Shown one piece after another: positions 50,269 to 59,712 of a stretch of 64,000 nt of DNA. The notes under the pieces were generated by a model. The model searched no databases, was not told the DNA's origin, and saw nothing but the letters and a program-made list of their open reading frames with translations. Position 1 is the stretch's first letter. Every line of letters begins with the position of its first letter. Source of the stretch: Streptococcus oralis ATCC 35037. GTDB lineage: Bacteria; Bacillota; Bacilli; Lactobacillales; Streptococcaceae. The stretch is from contig NZ_LR134336.1 of the NCBI RefSeq assembly GCF_900637025.1, forward strand, positions 1,832,501 through 1,896,500, read 5' to 3'. The position numbers and the translations under genes were made by a program.

Positions 50269-51281
50269 TATTTTACAAATTCGTTAGTGAAGCCTTTGTC
50301 TGTCAAATCTTCTTTAAGGATACCATTTTCTTTATCCCATTTGTAGAAAGCATTCCAGCGAGCTGCGTCAAATTGTCCCCATTTTTCCTTGTCACTTGCG
50401 TATTCTTTTGACAAGTATTTTTGAGATTCGATGACAAAGTCACGTTTTTCCTGAAGTTCAGGTGCATTCTTGATAAGGATATCCGCTGCTTCTTCTGGGT
50501 GTTCCATAGCATATTGGTAGCCTTTTTTAATAGCTTGGATAACTTTGCGAGCTTCTTCCTTGTTGTCTTTCAGATAGTCGTTGTTTGCGATGATAACGGG
50601 TGAGTAGTAGTCAAACTCCTTGACGTAGTCTTTCAAGTACATGAAGTTAGCGTCTACACCTTGAGATTTGGCAAGGATACCATCCCAACCGTAGTAAATC
50701 CAAGCGGTGTCAAAGACCCCATTAGCAATAGGTGTGATCGAGTTTGAGTCGTTGTTTGGTACTTTTTCAACCTTTTCAAAGTCTCCACCTTGTGATTCTA
50801 CCAAGGTTTTTAACATAGCAAGCTCAGTTGGGTCATTCCAAGTTCCGTATTTCTTGCCAACCAAGTCCTTTGGACTGCTGACATTGTCAGATTTACGAGA
50901 AATGATTCCTGATGTATTGTGCTCAACGATAGCTGCAACGGCAGTAATGCCTGCACCTTTTTCCAATTTCTTAGCCATGTAGTCTTGGAAATAGATAGCA
51001 AATGGTGCCTTGCCATTGATCACCAAGTCAGATGAGCTTTCTTCAGGTGGCAATTTCAAATCAACATCCACTCCAGCTTCTTTGAAATAACCTTTTTCCT
51101 TGGCAACATACAGCCCTGTGTGGTTAGTATTTGGCGTCCAGTCTAGGATAAAGTCAATCTTCTTGAGTTCTGCTTCTTTATTGTCCTTAGAAGCAGTCCC
51201 TTGACCACAAGCCACCAGCACGACAGCTACAAGAGCTGTCACAAGCGTTAAAAACACTTTCCATGTTTTCTTCATCTTCAT
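50268..51281 (-). CDS. THI5/NMT1-like substrate-binding lipoprotein (ThiY-like)
   Basis: 337 residues. Lipobox LVAC, Cys25. The mature protein starts with IDFILDWTPNTNHTGLYVAKEKGYF, the hallmark of the THI5/ThiY family that binds pyrimidine precursors of thiamine. Further match: DTAWIYYGWDGILAKSQGV near residue 195. Between permease and ATPase genes. Known relatives bind formyl-aminomethyl-pyrimidine; exact ligand here is inferred. Confidence 0.92.
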   Translation of the reverse strand: MKMKKTWKVFLTLVTALVAVVLVACGQGTASKDNKEAELKKIDFILDWTPNTNHTGLYVAKEKGYFKEAGVDVDLKLPPEESSSDLVINGKAPFAIYFQDYMAKKLEKGAGITAVAAIVEHNTSGIISRKSDNVSSPKDLVGKKYGTWNDPTELAMLKTLVESQGGDFEKVEKVPNNDSNSITPIANGVFDTAWIYYGWDGILAKSQGVDANFMYLKDYVKEFDYYSPVIIANNDYLKDNKEEARKVIQAIKKGYQYAMEHPEEAADILIKNAPELQEKRDFVIESQKYLSKEYASDKEKWGQFDAARWNAFYKWDKENGILKEDLTDKGFTNEFVK

Positions 51282-51313
51282 TTCCTCTTTTCTTTTTCTA
51301 AAACATCCTTATC

Positions 51314-52072
51314 TTAGGGACGTTTCCATTTAATCACATATTTTTCACTAATATCGACCAATTTCATACCCAAAAGGCTGATAATCGACACCAGAATAAT
51401 AATGGCAAACATGGTATCATACTGAAACAGTTTCTTGGACTGAATCATGTAGACACCTAGTCCTTCAAAGCCTCCCAACCACTCAGATACCACTGTTGTG
51501 ATAAAGGCGTAGGAGACACTGACCCTCAGACCTGCATAAAAGTAAGGTAGACTGACCGGGATTTTAAAATGCCACAGGATTTGCCAAGGATTCGCTCGCA
51601 TCAGACTAAACAAGGTCAGCATATCCTTGTCACAATGCCTAAAACCATCCAAAATGCTGACGATGATAGGGAAGGTTGTTGTCAGGATTATCAAGACAAT
51701 CTTGGGCAAAATTCCATAGCCTAGCCACAAGACCAAGATAGGAGCTATAGCAATGGTCGGAATGGTCTGAACAACCACCATCATAGGGTAGATAAGATCA
51801 TTGAGCCAAGTCAGACTGTCCATAAGCACAGCCATGATACAGGCAATCAAGACTCCTAAGACTAGTCCGAGTAAAGCCACTCTCAAGGTCGCCCAGCTAT
51901 GGTGCCAGAGAAATTCTCTGTCACGAACAAAGGCCTGGAGAATTTCAAAAGGAGTTGGTAGGATAAACTTGGGTAAAAGTTTGAATATTCCCGCTAACTG
52001 CCAGATTGACAAGACTCCTAGAAAACCCAATAGACTAATGTGTCGTCTCAGTATACTTTTCAAGTTTCTCAT
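51314..52072 (-). CDS. ABC transporter permease (ThiX-like)
   Basis: 252 residues, about six helices. The conserved cytoplasmic loop of SsuC/TauC-type permeases is seen as FSLMRANPWQILWHFKIPVSLP near residue 155. Start MRNLKSILRRH overlaps the upstream gene by 38 bases, which points to coupled translation. Works with the ATPase and lipoprotein below. Confidence 0.9.
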   Translation of the reverse strand: MRNLKSILRRHISLLGFLGVLSIWQLAGIFKLLPKFILPTPFEILQAFVRDREFLWHHSWATLRVALLGLVLGVLIACIMAVLMDSLTWLNDLIYPMMVVVQTIPTIAIAPILVLWLGYGILPKIVLIILTTTFPIIVSILDGFRHCDKDMLTLFSLMRANPWQILWHFKIPVSLPYFYAGLRVSVSYAFITTVVSEWLGGFEGLGVYMIQSKKLFQYDTMFAIIILVSIISLLGMKLVDISEKYVIKWKRP

Positions 52073-52325
52073 CGATGCTTAAAATTTCTCCTACATTTAT
52101 TTTGACATTTGCAAAGACATTATCTGCCTCCTGCCCAGCCACTTCAAGCGCTTCTTTGAGAATGCGCATGAGCTCATCAAACTCTCCTTCCAAAACCGTT
52201 TCAAATGGTGTCACTACCATGGTCGCGGACTGAGCTTGCAGATAAGCAATCACCTGATCGATAATAGCAATTCGATCAATCCCCTGTGATAGGGGCAAGA
52301 CTTGCAAGGCAATGCTTGCTTTCAT
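52035..52325 (-). CDS. thiamine-binding protein of the MTH1187/YkoF family
   Basis: 96-residue ferredoxin-fold protein (MKASIALQVLPLSQGIDR; PFETVLEGEFDELMRILKEAL). Relatives bind thiamine or its pyrimidine moiety in the cytoplasm and are often joined to thiamine transport operons. First gene behind the TPP riboswitch, with AAGGAGG as part of the regulated hairpin. Confidence 0.88.
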   Translation of the reverse strand: MKASIALQVLPLSQGIDRIAIIDQVIAYLQAQSATMVVTPFETVLEGEFDELMRILKEALEVAGQEADNVFANVKINVGEILSIDEKLEKYTETTH

Positions 52326-52327
52326 AA

Positions 52328-52490
<163 letters not shown>

Positions 52491-52504
52491 TCTTATATGG
52501 AAAT

Positions 52505-52533
52505 ATAGTAACGCAAATACAAGGAAAAGTCAA
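52505..52533 (-). promoter_or_regulatory. promoter of the riboswitch operon
   Basis: TTGACT (52528-52533), 17-base spacer, TACTAT (52505-52510), close upstream of the aptamer. Confidence 0.75.
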
Positions 52534-52561
52534 GGAAACTGCTTACAGAAAACCATGAAAA

Positions 52562-52590
52562 AGAGTTTGAAGGCAAATGCTTCAAACTCT
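52562..52590 (-). terminator. polA terminator
   Basis: AGAGTTTGAAG and CTTCAAACTCT pair perfectly around GCAAATG; the minus strand continues in Ts. Confidence 0.9.
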
Positions 52591-52602
52591 ATCATAGCTT
52601 TC

Positions 52603-55236
52603 TTATTTAGCCTCGTACCAGGTTGCCCCTTCATTCTCATCTGCGATAAGGGGAACACTGAGCTGGATAGCTTCTTCCATGGTTTGTTTCACTAGATCTT
52701 TAACGGCTGCTAGTTCTGATTTCGGAACTTCAAGGACGATTTCATCGTGCACTTGCAAGAGCATCTTGGTCTGATAGCCACCTTCCACTAGAGCTTTGTC
52801 TAGCTGGATCATTGCAATCTTGAGAATATCTGCTGCCGAACCCTGGATAGGAGAGTTGATGGCAGTCCGCTCTGCAAAACCACGAATGTTGAAGTTACGC
52901 GAATTGATATCTGGTAACTCACGACGACGCTTGAAGAGGGTCTCTACATAGCCCTTATCACGCGCTTCACGTACCACTTCTTCCATATAGTTTTTGATTC
53001 CAGGAAAACGTTCAAAGTAAGTGTCAATGTAGGCTTTGGCCTTCTTACGACTAATACCAAGATTGTTTGCCAAACCAAAATCTGAAATCCCGTAAACCAC
53101 TCCAAAGTTTACCGCCTTGGCATTACGACGGTCGTTTGGAGTCACATCTTCAGGACGTTCAATGCCAAAGACCCGCATGGCCGTTGAAGTATGGATGTCA
53201 GCTCCTTCTTGGAAAGCCTTAATTAAGTGCTCATCTTTAGAAATATGAGCCAAAACGCGCAATTCAATCTGTGAATAGTCCGAGCTGAGCAACACACTAT
53301 CCTCCCACTCAGGGACAAAAGCTTTACGAATGAGACGGCCTTGTTCCAAGCGAACAGGGATATTTTGCAAGTTTGGATCCACACTAGACAAACGCCCAGT
53401 CTGAGTCAAATCCTGCACATAGCGCGTGTGGATCTTGCCATCATCCAAAATCCAGTCTTGCAAACCAATCACATAAGTGGATTGAATCTTAGCAATCTGA
53501 CGGTAGTCGAGGATTTTTTTAACAATCGGAGCAATAGGAGCTAGACGCTCTAGCACATCCACGGCCGTCGAGTAACCTGTCTTGGTTTTCTTAGTGTACT
53601 CTAGAGGAAGACCGAGTTTTTCAAAGAGAAGCACACCCAACTGCTTAGGAGAATTGATATTAAACTCCTCACCAGCCAGTTCGTAAATCTCTTGAGTGAG
53701 TTGCTCAATGACAACCTCATTTTCAGCCTGCATTTCAAGTAGGGTTTCTTTTTTGACCTTGATACCAGCAATTTCCATCTTAGCAAGGACAAAAGCCAGA
53801 GGTTGCTCCATATCATAGAGGAGATCTAACTGTCCATGTTCACTGAGTTTTTCGAGTAAAACCGGCTCTGTTTCAACCAATACTGCAACCTTGCGAGCCA
53901 AATGCTCCAAGAATTTCTCTCTCTCAGGGATAGCTTTCTTGACCCCCTTACCGTAGAAAGTCTCATCATCGACTAGGTAAGTTTGACTATAGAGACTAGC
54001 AATAGTTGAAATTTCATTATTCTCGACAGTAGAGAGTAAGTATTTTGCCAAGCGACTGTCAAAAGCAGGTGCCTGCAGGTTCAAACCCAAGCGATTTAAA
54101 AGAACCTTCGCTTTCTTAAAGTCATACACTTTCAGAGATGTTTTTTCTAAAAATTCCTTGAAAATCGGCTCTTGCAAAAGCTCAAGTTTGTCTGTGGCGT
54201 AAAGTTTATCCCCACAGGACCAGGCAAAACCAACCAAATCATCTGTATGGTAGTTTTCCCCAAAGAGTTCAAAGTGGAAGATAGAGTCGGCACTCAGCAT
54301 GTCTTGACTAACGTGGTCAACGATGGCGAAATCCAAACTTTCAGGCGCATCCGTTGACGAAATATTTAAAGCTTGTTTGAGCTGTTTGAAGCCCATCTCA
54401 TCGTAGAATTTCCCAAGATTTTCCACATCTGGGCCATTATAGACCAAATCATCAAGGCCAATCTCAATCGGTGCCTGAGTCTCAATGGTCGCTAGTGTTT
54501 TAGATAAAAAGGCTTGTTCCTTATCATTGATGAGATTTTCCTTCATCTTAGAAGCCTTCATCCCATCAATATTTTCATAAATACCCTCAAGCGAACCATG
54601 CTCCAGCAAGAGCTTGATACCCGTCTTTTCACCGATTTTCGTGACACCAGGGATATTATCAGACTTATCCCCCATGAGGGCCTTAAGATCAATGAACTGA
54701 GCTGGCGTGAGGCCCATCTTTTCCATGAGATAGTCCGGCGTAAAGGCCTCAAACTCAGCCACACCTTTTTTGGAAATCTCGACCACCGTATGCTCGTCCG
54801 TCAACTGGATCAAATCCTTATCTCCACTGACGATAGTCACATCAAAAGAATCCTTCTCAGCCAAACGGCCTAGAGTTCCGATGATATCATCCGCTTCATA
54901 CTGAGCCAACTCATAATGGCGAATCCCAAGGTGGTCTAACAACTCACGAATGAAGGGAAATTGCTCACGAAACTCATCTGGAGTTTTAGCACGGCCACCC
55001 TTGTAGTCTGCATACATCTCTGTTCGGAAAGTCGTCTTGCCTGCATCAAAGGCTACCAAAACATGGCTGGGCTCAACCCGCTCTAAGACATGATTCAACA
55101 TGAGTTGAAAGCCATAGATTGCATTGGTATGAAGGCCATTAGCATTTTTAAAACGATCCAACTGCTGATAGAGCGCAAAAAAAGCTCGAAAAGCAACTGA
55201 AGATCCATCAATTAATAATAATTTTTTCTTGTCCAT
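52603..55236 (-). CDS. polA: DNA polymerase I
   Basis: Repair and Okazaki-fragment polymerase, 877 residues from MDKKKLLLIDGSSVAFRAF, as in other streptococci. Residues 1-290 form the 5'-3' exonuclease (YADYKGGRAKTPDEF, VSGDKDLIQL, GDKSDNIPGV). Residues 300-470 form the vestigial 3'-5' exonuclease domain; the usual DxE residues are missing, so proofreading is probably absent. Residues 480-877 are the polymerase: SSDYSQIELRVLAH (motif A), RRNAKAVNFGVVYGIS (motif B), LLQVHDEIVLEVP (motif C). No Shine-Dalgarno site precedes the ATG. In pneumococcus polA sits elsewhere (by memory SP_0032), so this location differs. Confidence 0.96.
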   Translation of the reverse strand: MDKKKLLLIDGSSVAFRAFFALYQQLDRFKNANGLHTNAIYGFQLMLNHVLERVEPSHVLVAFDAGKTTFRTEMYADYKGGRAKTPDEFREQFPFIRELLDHLGIRHYELAQYEADDIIGTLGRLAEKDSFDVTIVSGDKDLIQLTDEHTVVEISKKGVAEFEAFTPDYLMEKMGLTPAQFIDLKALMGDKSDNIPGVTKIGEKTGIKLLLEHGSLEGIYENIDGMKASKMKENLINDKEQAFLSKTLATIETQAPIEIGLDDLVYNGPDVENLGKFYDEMGFKQLKQALNISSTDAPESLDFAIVDHVSQDMLSADSIFHFELFGENYHTDDLVGFAWSCGDKLYATDKLELLQEPIFKEFLEKTSLKVYDFKKAKVLLNRLGLNLQAPAFDSRLAKYLLSTVENNEISTIASLYSQTYLVDDETFYGKGVKKAIPEREKFLEHLARKVAVLVETEPVLLEKLSEHGQLDLLYDMEQPLAFVLAKMEIAGIKVKKETLLEMQAENEVVIEQLTQEIYELAGEEFNINSPKQLGVLLFEKLGLPLEYTKKTKTGYSTAVDVLERLAPIAPIVKKILDYRQIAKIQSTYVIGLQDWILDDGKIHTRYVQDLTQTGRLSSVDPNLQNIPVRLEQGRLIRKAFVPEWEDSVLLSSDYSQIELRVLAHISKDEHLIKAFQEGADIHTSTAMRVFGIERPEDVTPNDRRNAKAVNFGVVYGISDFGLANNLGISRKKAKAYIDTYFERFPGIKNYMEEVVREARDKGYVETLFKRRRELPDINSRNFNIRGFAERTAINSPIQGSAADILKIAMIQLDKALVEGGYQTKMLLQVHDEIVLEVPKSELAAVKDLVKQTMEEAIQLSVPLIADENEGATWYEAK

Positions 55237-55242
55237 ACACCC

Positions 55243-55248
55243 ATTATA
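55243..55248 (-). promoter_or_regulatory. -10 box abutting the polA start
   Basis: TATAAT ends 6 bases before the ATG, exactly where a -10 would place the first transcribed base on the A of ATG. No good -35 is seen. See the leaderless finding. Confidence 0.5.
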
Positions 55249-55317
55249 AAGGAAAGCAAGGAAAAATACCATCGGAAAGAGCTGAAAAACGTGGACTTGT
55301 CCCTATTTCACCATAAA

Positions 55318-55348
55318 AAAGAAAAGGACCATTCAAATCCTTTTCTTT
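55318..55348 (-). terminator. terminator of the second LPNTG gene
   Basis: AAAGAAAAGGA (55318-55328) pairs with TCCTTTTCTTT (55338-55348), perfect; T-run follows on the minus strand. Confidence 0.85.
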
Positions 55349-55365
55349 TATTGATTTCATGCGAT

Positions 55366-58300
55366 TTATTTATTAAATTTTCTCTTTGCAAATGGTAGCA
55401 AACCAAGAAGGAGACCAACAAATCCTAGTGATGCGACTGCTGAAGCATCTTTACTTCCTGTATTTGGAAGGAGTTGCTCATCCGTTGCTGCAGGCGCTTT
55501 ATAGGTACGATCTTGTTCAGTTCCAAGAGTAGGGTTTGTAGCCAAAGGAGCTACACTGCCAGTGTATTCCGGAACTTCATTTACTGCAGGCTCAATCTTT
55601 TCAGCATAGGCTGGAATAGTAGCCACTGCCGGAGCACCACTTTCTCCATAAACTGGAACATTTGCTAGGGCTGGGGCACCACTTTCTCCATAAGCTGGAA
55701 CATTCGCTACGGCTGGAGCGCCACTTTCTCCATAAGGCAGAGCATTGTTTACTATTGGTGTTCCGCTTTCTCCATAAGCTGGAACATTCGCTACGACTGG
55801 AGCGCCACTTTCTGCATAAGGCGGAGTGTTGTTTACTATTGGTGTACCGCTTTCTCCGTAAGCTGGAACATTCGCTACGGCTGGAGCGCCACTTTCTGCA
55901 TAAGGCGGAGTGTTGTTTACTATTGGGGCACCGCTTTCTCCGTAAGCTGGAACGTTCGCTACGACTGGAGCGCCACTTTCTGCATAGGCTGGGAGTTCAT
56001 TTACAGCAGCTTCTACCGCATTTGCACCTTTGTTGTATTCTGGCAACTCTGCAGTTGCAGCTTCTACTGCGTTCACCCCACCTTTAAAGTCTTCAATTTC
56101 AAGAACAGCTGACATGACACTACTTAGAGTCTTAATAGCATCCTCATAGTCTACTAAAGCTTGTTGCAAGTCTTTTACTTGACTATTCTTGTCACCAGAA
56201 ACTTGTAAACTTGATAACTGCGCTTTAATCTTAGCAACTTGCTCTTCTAATTTACTTAGCTCAAGTTTTTTTGCATTACTATTTTCTTCCGCTGCTTCCT
56301 TATCTGCTGCAGCCAGTTTAGCTTGATCTTGGCTTGAGAAATCTTCTTGGCTCATCGCTTCGGCCGGTGTCACCTGATCACTGTCTTCTGCTAAGAAATC
56401 GTCTAACAAATCTGACGCTTCGATGTCACCTTCTTCGATGGCTTTCAAGATGCCGTCCTTGCCAATCACTTCTTTAGCCGCCTTGATGGCTGCTTCCTTA
56501 TCAGTGATAGTGGCATCCTTGTTGATGTCGTCGATGGTTGATTTTTCAATTTTTTCTAGGGTAGCGATTAGATCTGAGCGAACTTTTGCTGCTTCTTCCG
56601 CCGCTTCCTTGTCAGCTGCAGTTAGCTTGGCTTGGTCTTGGCTTGAAAGTTGAGATTGAGTTTTTGCTTCGGCTGGTGTTACTTGATCGCTGTCCTCTGC
56701 CAAAAAATCTGCCAACAAGTCGGACGCTTCGACGTCGCCTTCTTCGATAGCTTTCAAGATAGCATCCTTGCCAATCACTTCTTTAGCTGCCTTAATCGCC
56801 GCTTCCTTATCAGTGATAGTGGCATCCTTGTTGATGTCGTCGATGGTTGATTGTTCGATACCTTCAAGGGCAGTCAACAATTCGCTGTGAGCCTTTGCTT
56901 CTGCAGCTTGCTTAGCTTCTTCCTCTTTCTTGGCTTCCTCAGCCGCTTCCTTGTCCGCTGCAGCGAGTGTAGCTTGGTCTTGGCTAGAAAGTTGAGATTG
57001 AGTTTTTGCTTCGGCCGGTGTCACCTGATCACTGTCTTCTGCCAAGAAATCATCTAACAAGTCGGACGCTTCGATGTCACCTTCTTCGATGGCTTTCAAG
57101 ATGCCGTCCTTGCCAATCACTTCTTTAGCTGCCTTAATCGCCGCTTCCTTATCAGTAATAGAAGCATCTTTGTTGATGTCGTCGATGGTTGATTTTTCGA
57201 TACCTTCAAGAGCAGTCAACAATTCGCTGTGAGCCTTTGCTTCTGCAGCTTGTTTAGCCTCTTCTTCTTTCTTAGCTTCTTCCGCTGCTTCCTTGTCCGC
57301 TGCAGCCAGTTTTGCTTGGTCTTGACTTGAGAAATCTTCTTGGCTCGTCGCTTCGGCCGGTGTCACCTGATCACTGTCTTCTGCTAAGAAATCGTCTAAC
57401 AAATCTGACGCTTCGATGTCACCTTCTTCGATGGCTTTCAAGATGCCGTCCTTGCCAATCACTTCTTTAGCCGCCTTGATGGCTGCTTCCTTATCAGTGA
57501 TAGTGGCATCCTTGTTGATGTCGTCGATGGTTGATTTTTCAATTTTTTCTAGGGTAGCGATTAGATCTGAGCGAACTTTTGCTGCATCAACCTGAGCCTC
57601 TTTATCAGCTTCATCTAACTTAGCTTGGTCTTCATCTGTGAATTCTGATACAGGTTCAGCTACTGTTTTGTGCTCGCTCGTATCTGCTGGCCAGTCTACA
57701 ATAACATCACCAATCTCCAAATCCTCATCTGCGATAGCCTTCAAAAGATCTTCTTTACCAATCTCTTCTTTGGCTTCTTTGATAGCCGCTTCTTTATCGG
57801 TTATTGAAGCATCTTTTTTAATATCTTCAATTACAGCATTTTCAAGAGATTCTAGGGCTTGAACCAGAGCATCCGTCGCTTGAGACACTTGTTCTTTGGC
57901 ATCTTTTTCAGCCTGGTCTAGTAGAGCCTTCTCCTCAGTAGATAATTTTTTATTAGTTTGAACTTCAGGACCTGTTACCACAGCCTTATCTTCTGCACCT
58001 TCTGGCAATTCAGCGATGATATTATCTAAGCTAAGCTCTCCAGACTCAAGAGTATCTGAAATATACATCTTACCGATATATTCCTTCACAGCTTCAGCTG
58101 CATCCTCTTTGTCCTCAATCGCTTCCTTATCCTTAATATCACTAATAGCCTGTTCCTCAAGTTCATCCAAAGCCTTCATCAACTCTTCTTTGGTCATTTT
58201 AGCTGGATTTGTCGCACCAGGATTAGCTGGACTAGCGTTTTCTGATCCCTTTTCAGTTTGAGCACCGCTCTCCCCTTCTGTTCCAGCTTGTGGTTGTGCA

Positions 58301-58428
58301 GGAGCAACTGCCTGCTCTTCTGCTTTCCCTTCATCTGCCTTAACTACTGAAGGCTGTGAAACGAGTACACTAGCACCCAATACAGCTGCACTTGCTAAAC
58401 TTGTTAAAATAACTTTCCTCTTGTCCAT
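55366..58428 (-). CDS. LPNTG surface protein with helical and Pro/Gly-rich repeats
   Basis: A 1020-residue wall protein. Signal peptide to about VVKADE; Glu/Ala/Gln-rich start; six copies (residues ~80-690) of an acidic helical module with the core STIDDINKDATITDKEAAIK and AKEVIGKDGILKAIEEGD, the first two quite diverged. They are joined by Lys/Glu/Ala coiled-coil linkers. Then a coiled coil (residues ~700-780), and about eleven 14-residue repeats of the form VPAYGESGAPVVAN (residues ~813-960), as a wall-spanning stalk. It ends LPNTG, a hydrophobic helix and KRKFNK. I do not recognise the helical repeat as a named family. It may be a spacer or adhesin; no ligand is known. Confidence 0.85.
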   Translation of the reverse strand: MDKRKVILTSLASAAVLGASVLVSQPSVVKADEGKAEEQAVAPAQPQAGTEGESGAQTEKGSENASPANPGATNPAKMTKEELMKALDELEEQAISDIKDKEAIEDKEDAAEAVKEYIGKMYISDTLESGELSLDNIIAELPEGAEDKAVVTGPEVQTNKKLSTEEKALLDQAEKDAKEQVSQATDALVQALESLENAVIEDIKKDASITDKEAAIKEAKEEIGKEDLLKAIADEDLEIGDVIVDWPADTSEHKTVAEPVSEFTDEDQAKLDEADKEAQVDAAKVRSDLIATLEKIEKSTIDDINKDATITDKEAAIKAAKEVIGKDGILKAIEEGDIEASDLLDDFLAEDSDQVTPAEATSQEDFSSQDQAKLAAADKEAAEEAKKEEEAKQAAEAKAHSELLTALEGIEKSTIDDINKDASITDKEAAIKAAKEVIGKDGILKAIEEGDIEASDLLDDFLAEDSDQVTPAEAKTQSQLSSQDQATLAAADKEAAEEAKKEEEAKQAAEAKAHSELLTALEGIEQSTIDDINKDATITDKEAAIKAAKEVIGKDAILKAIEEGDVEASDLLADFLAEDSDQVTPAEAKTQSQLSSQDQAKLTAADKEAAEEAAKVRSDLIATLEKIEKSTIDDINKDATITDKEAAIKAAKEVIGKDGILKAIEEGDIEASDLLDDFLAEDSDQVTPAEAMSQEDFSSQDQAKLAAADKEAAEENSNAKKLELSKLEEQVAKIKAQLSSLQVSGDKNSQVKDLQQALVDYEDAIKTLSSVMSAVLEIEDFKGGVNAVEAATAELPEYNKGANAVEAAVNELPAYAESGAPVVANVPAYGESGAPIVNNTPPYAESGAPAVANVPAYGESGTPIVNNTPPYAESGAPVVANVPAYGESGTPIVNNALPYGESGAPAVANVPAYGESGAPALANVPVYGESGAPAVATIPAYAEKIEPAVNEVPEYTGSVAPLATNPTLGTEQDRTYKAPAATDEQLLPNTGSKDASAVASLGFVGLLLGLLPFAKRKFNK
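55580..56010 (-). repeat. 42-bp tandem repeats (14-residue PAYGESGAP units)
   Basis: About eleven units, alternating between AVANVPAYGESG and IVNNTPPYAESG types, so the higher-order period is 84 bp. Copy number is likely to vary between strains. Confidence 0.9.
56340..57590 (-). repeat. long direct repeats inside the second LPNTG gene
   Basis: Four close copies of the helical module lie here. The outermost two (56355-56592 and 57348-57585) are identical over 238 bases by eye, 993 bases (331 codons) apart. The two inner copies differ from them at several positions. Confidence 0.9.
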
Positions 58429-58459
58429 TAGACAATGCCCCTTTATGGTTTTTGATATT

Positions 58460-58488
58460 ATTATATTATACTATTCAAAGAACGTCAA
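58460..58488 (-). promoter_or_regulatory. promoter of the second LPNTG gene
   Basis: TTGACG (58483-58488), 17-base spacer, TATAAT (58460-58465). Confidence 0.8.
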
Positions 58489-58543
58489 CTAATTCGATAT
58501 CCATTTTAAAATTTTATGAACAAGAAGAAAGCCTGTATGATGT

Positions 58544-59665
58544 TTAAGAGACACTTCCTATTCTTGCCCCATCACTGTTGAGTCTATAGCCATCAATAAT
58601 CGTATTAACAGCTAAGGCTCCCGAAGCATCGACATAGTAGTGTTTGCCCGAGACTTGGAACCATTGACTAGCTTTCATCCGACCAGATTCCTCTAAGTAA
58701 TACCAAGTTCCCTTGTCTTTAAGCCATCCCATCTGCATCTCACCCGAAGCCTTCAGGTAATACCAGTGAGAGCCATCCTTAATCCAGCCAGTTGACATGA
58801 CCCCATTTTCTTTTAAATGATACCAATTGCCATTGACTTTTTTCCATCCTGTCGCTAGCTTACCATTCTCTCGGTAATACCAACTCCCTCCTTCTTTTTT
58901 CCAGCCTTTCTCTGTATTGATTAGCTCTGCATACTGCACATATCTTCTAGAACCGCTATAAGACAAATAACCGAGCCACTTATAACCATCCTTTTCAATA
59001 ACCTGGTCATAACTCACACTCTCACCAGCATAATAGTAGTCAATAACCGGTCCTGTGCTTGATGGGTGGTCCATAATAGGTGATTTCCCCGTGAATACTA
59101 TTGTCCCACTAGACGGAAGCTCTGAGCTACGAGCATTCTCACCCGCACTATGGCTAGTAGATAAATCCTTGAAATGAATAAAACCTGTCATAGAACTAGC
59201 CTTGACTTTTCGACGGTTATACTTTTCTCGAACCCCATAGTTATACTCTTCGATTTCAATCGTATCCCCCGACACATTTGATACCCAGGCCACGTGCCCA
59301 TAATAACCTTCTGTCGACCAAGCAATAGCCCCAACTTCTGGCTTAGTATCCACACGATAGCCTTCTCGCCTTGCACGATGTCCCCATTCATTCGCATTTC
59401 CATAGGCAGGAGGAATCTCAAAGCCATTTACACTACTCAAACGAAAGGCCGCAAAAGAGGTACACTGGCGAGAATACATCCGCCACTGATCGATTTCAAC
59501 ACTACCATTTTTGTAGTGAAGTGGATAGTCATCTCCACGCGCTACACTGTCGGCTTGAACCGATTCCCCACCAAACAAAAAGGTACTTGTAACAAACAAA
59601 GTAGCCAGCCCTACACTCAACTGAGTACATCTACTCTTCTTAACTCCTGATTTAAAAAACGTCAT
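58544..59665 (-). CDS. cbpD: competence-induced murein hydrolase CbpD
   Basis: Fratricide effector: lyses non-competent relatives to release DNA. 373 residues. Signal peptide ending near VQADS; CHAP domain (residues ~45-170) with active Cys in SRQCTSFAAFRLS and His in YYGHVAWVSN; one SH3b domain (residues ~185-255); then four to five choline-binding repeats of the type GWKKVNGNWYHLKENG. Pneumococcal CbpD, as I recall, is 448 residues with two SH3b domains, so one is missing here. Attaches to choline on teichoic acids. Good AAGGAG and a competence box upstream. Confidence 0.93.
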   Translation of the reverse strand: MTFFKSGVKKSRCTQLSVGLATLFVTSTFLFGGESVQADSVARGDDYPLHYKNGSVEIDQWRMYSRQCTSFAAFRLSSVNGFEIPPAYGNANEWGHRARREGYRVDTKPEVGAIAWSTEGYYGHVAWVSNVSGDTIEIEEYNYGVREKYNRRKVKASSMTGFIHFKDLSTSHSAGENARSSELPSSGTIVFTGKSPIMDHPSSTGPVIDYYYAGESVSYDQVIEKDGYKWLGYLSYSGSRRYVQYAELINTEKGWKKEGGSWYYRENGKLATGWKKVNGNWYHLKENGVMSTGWIKDGSHWYYLKASGEMQMGWLKDKGTWYYLEESGRMKASQWFQVSGKHYYVDASGALAVNTIIDGYRLNSDGARIGSVS

Positions 59666-59712
59666 TCATTCTCCTTAATAATATAAATTTCCGAGGTTAC
59701 CCTCGTTTATAC

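Noticed and set aside
56340..57590. CRISPR-like spacing of repeats
   Set aside because: The repeats are codon-phased parts of a surface protein, with no short palindromic repeats and no unique spacers of constant length.
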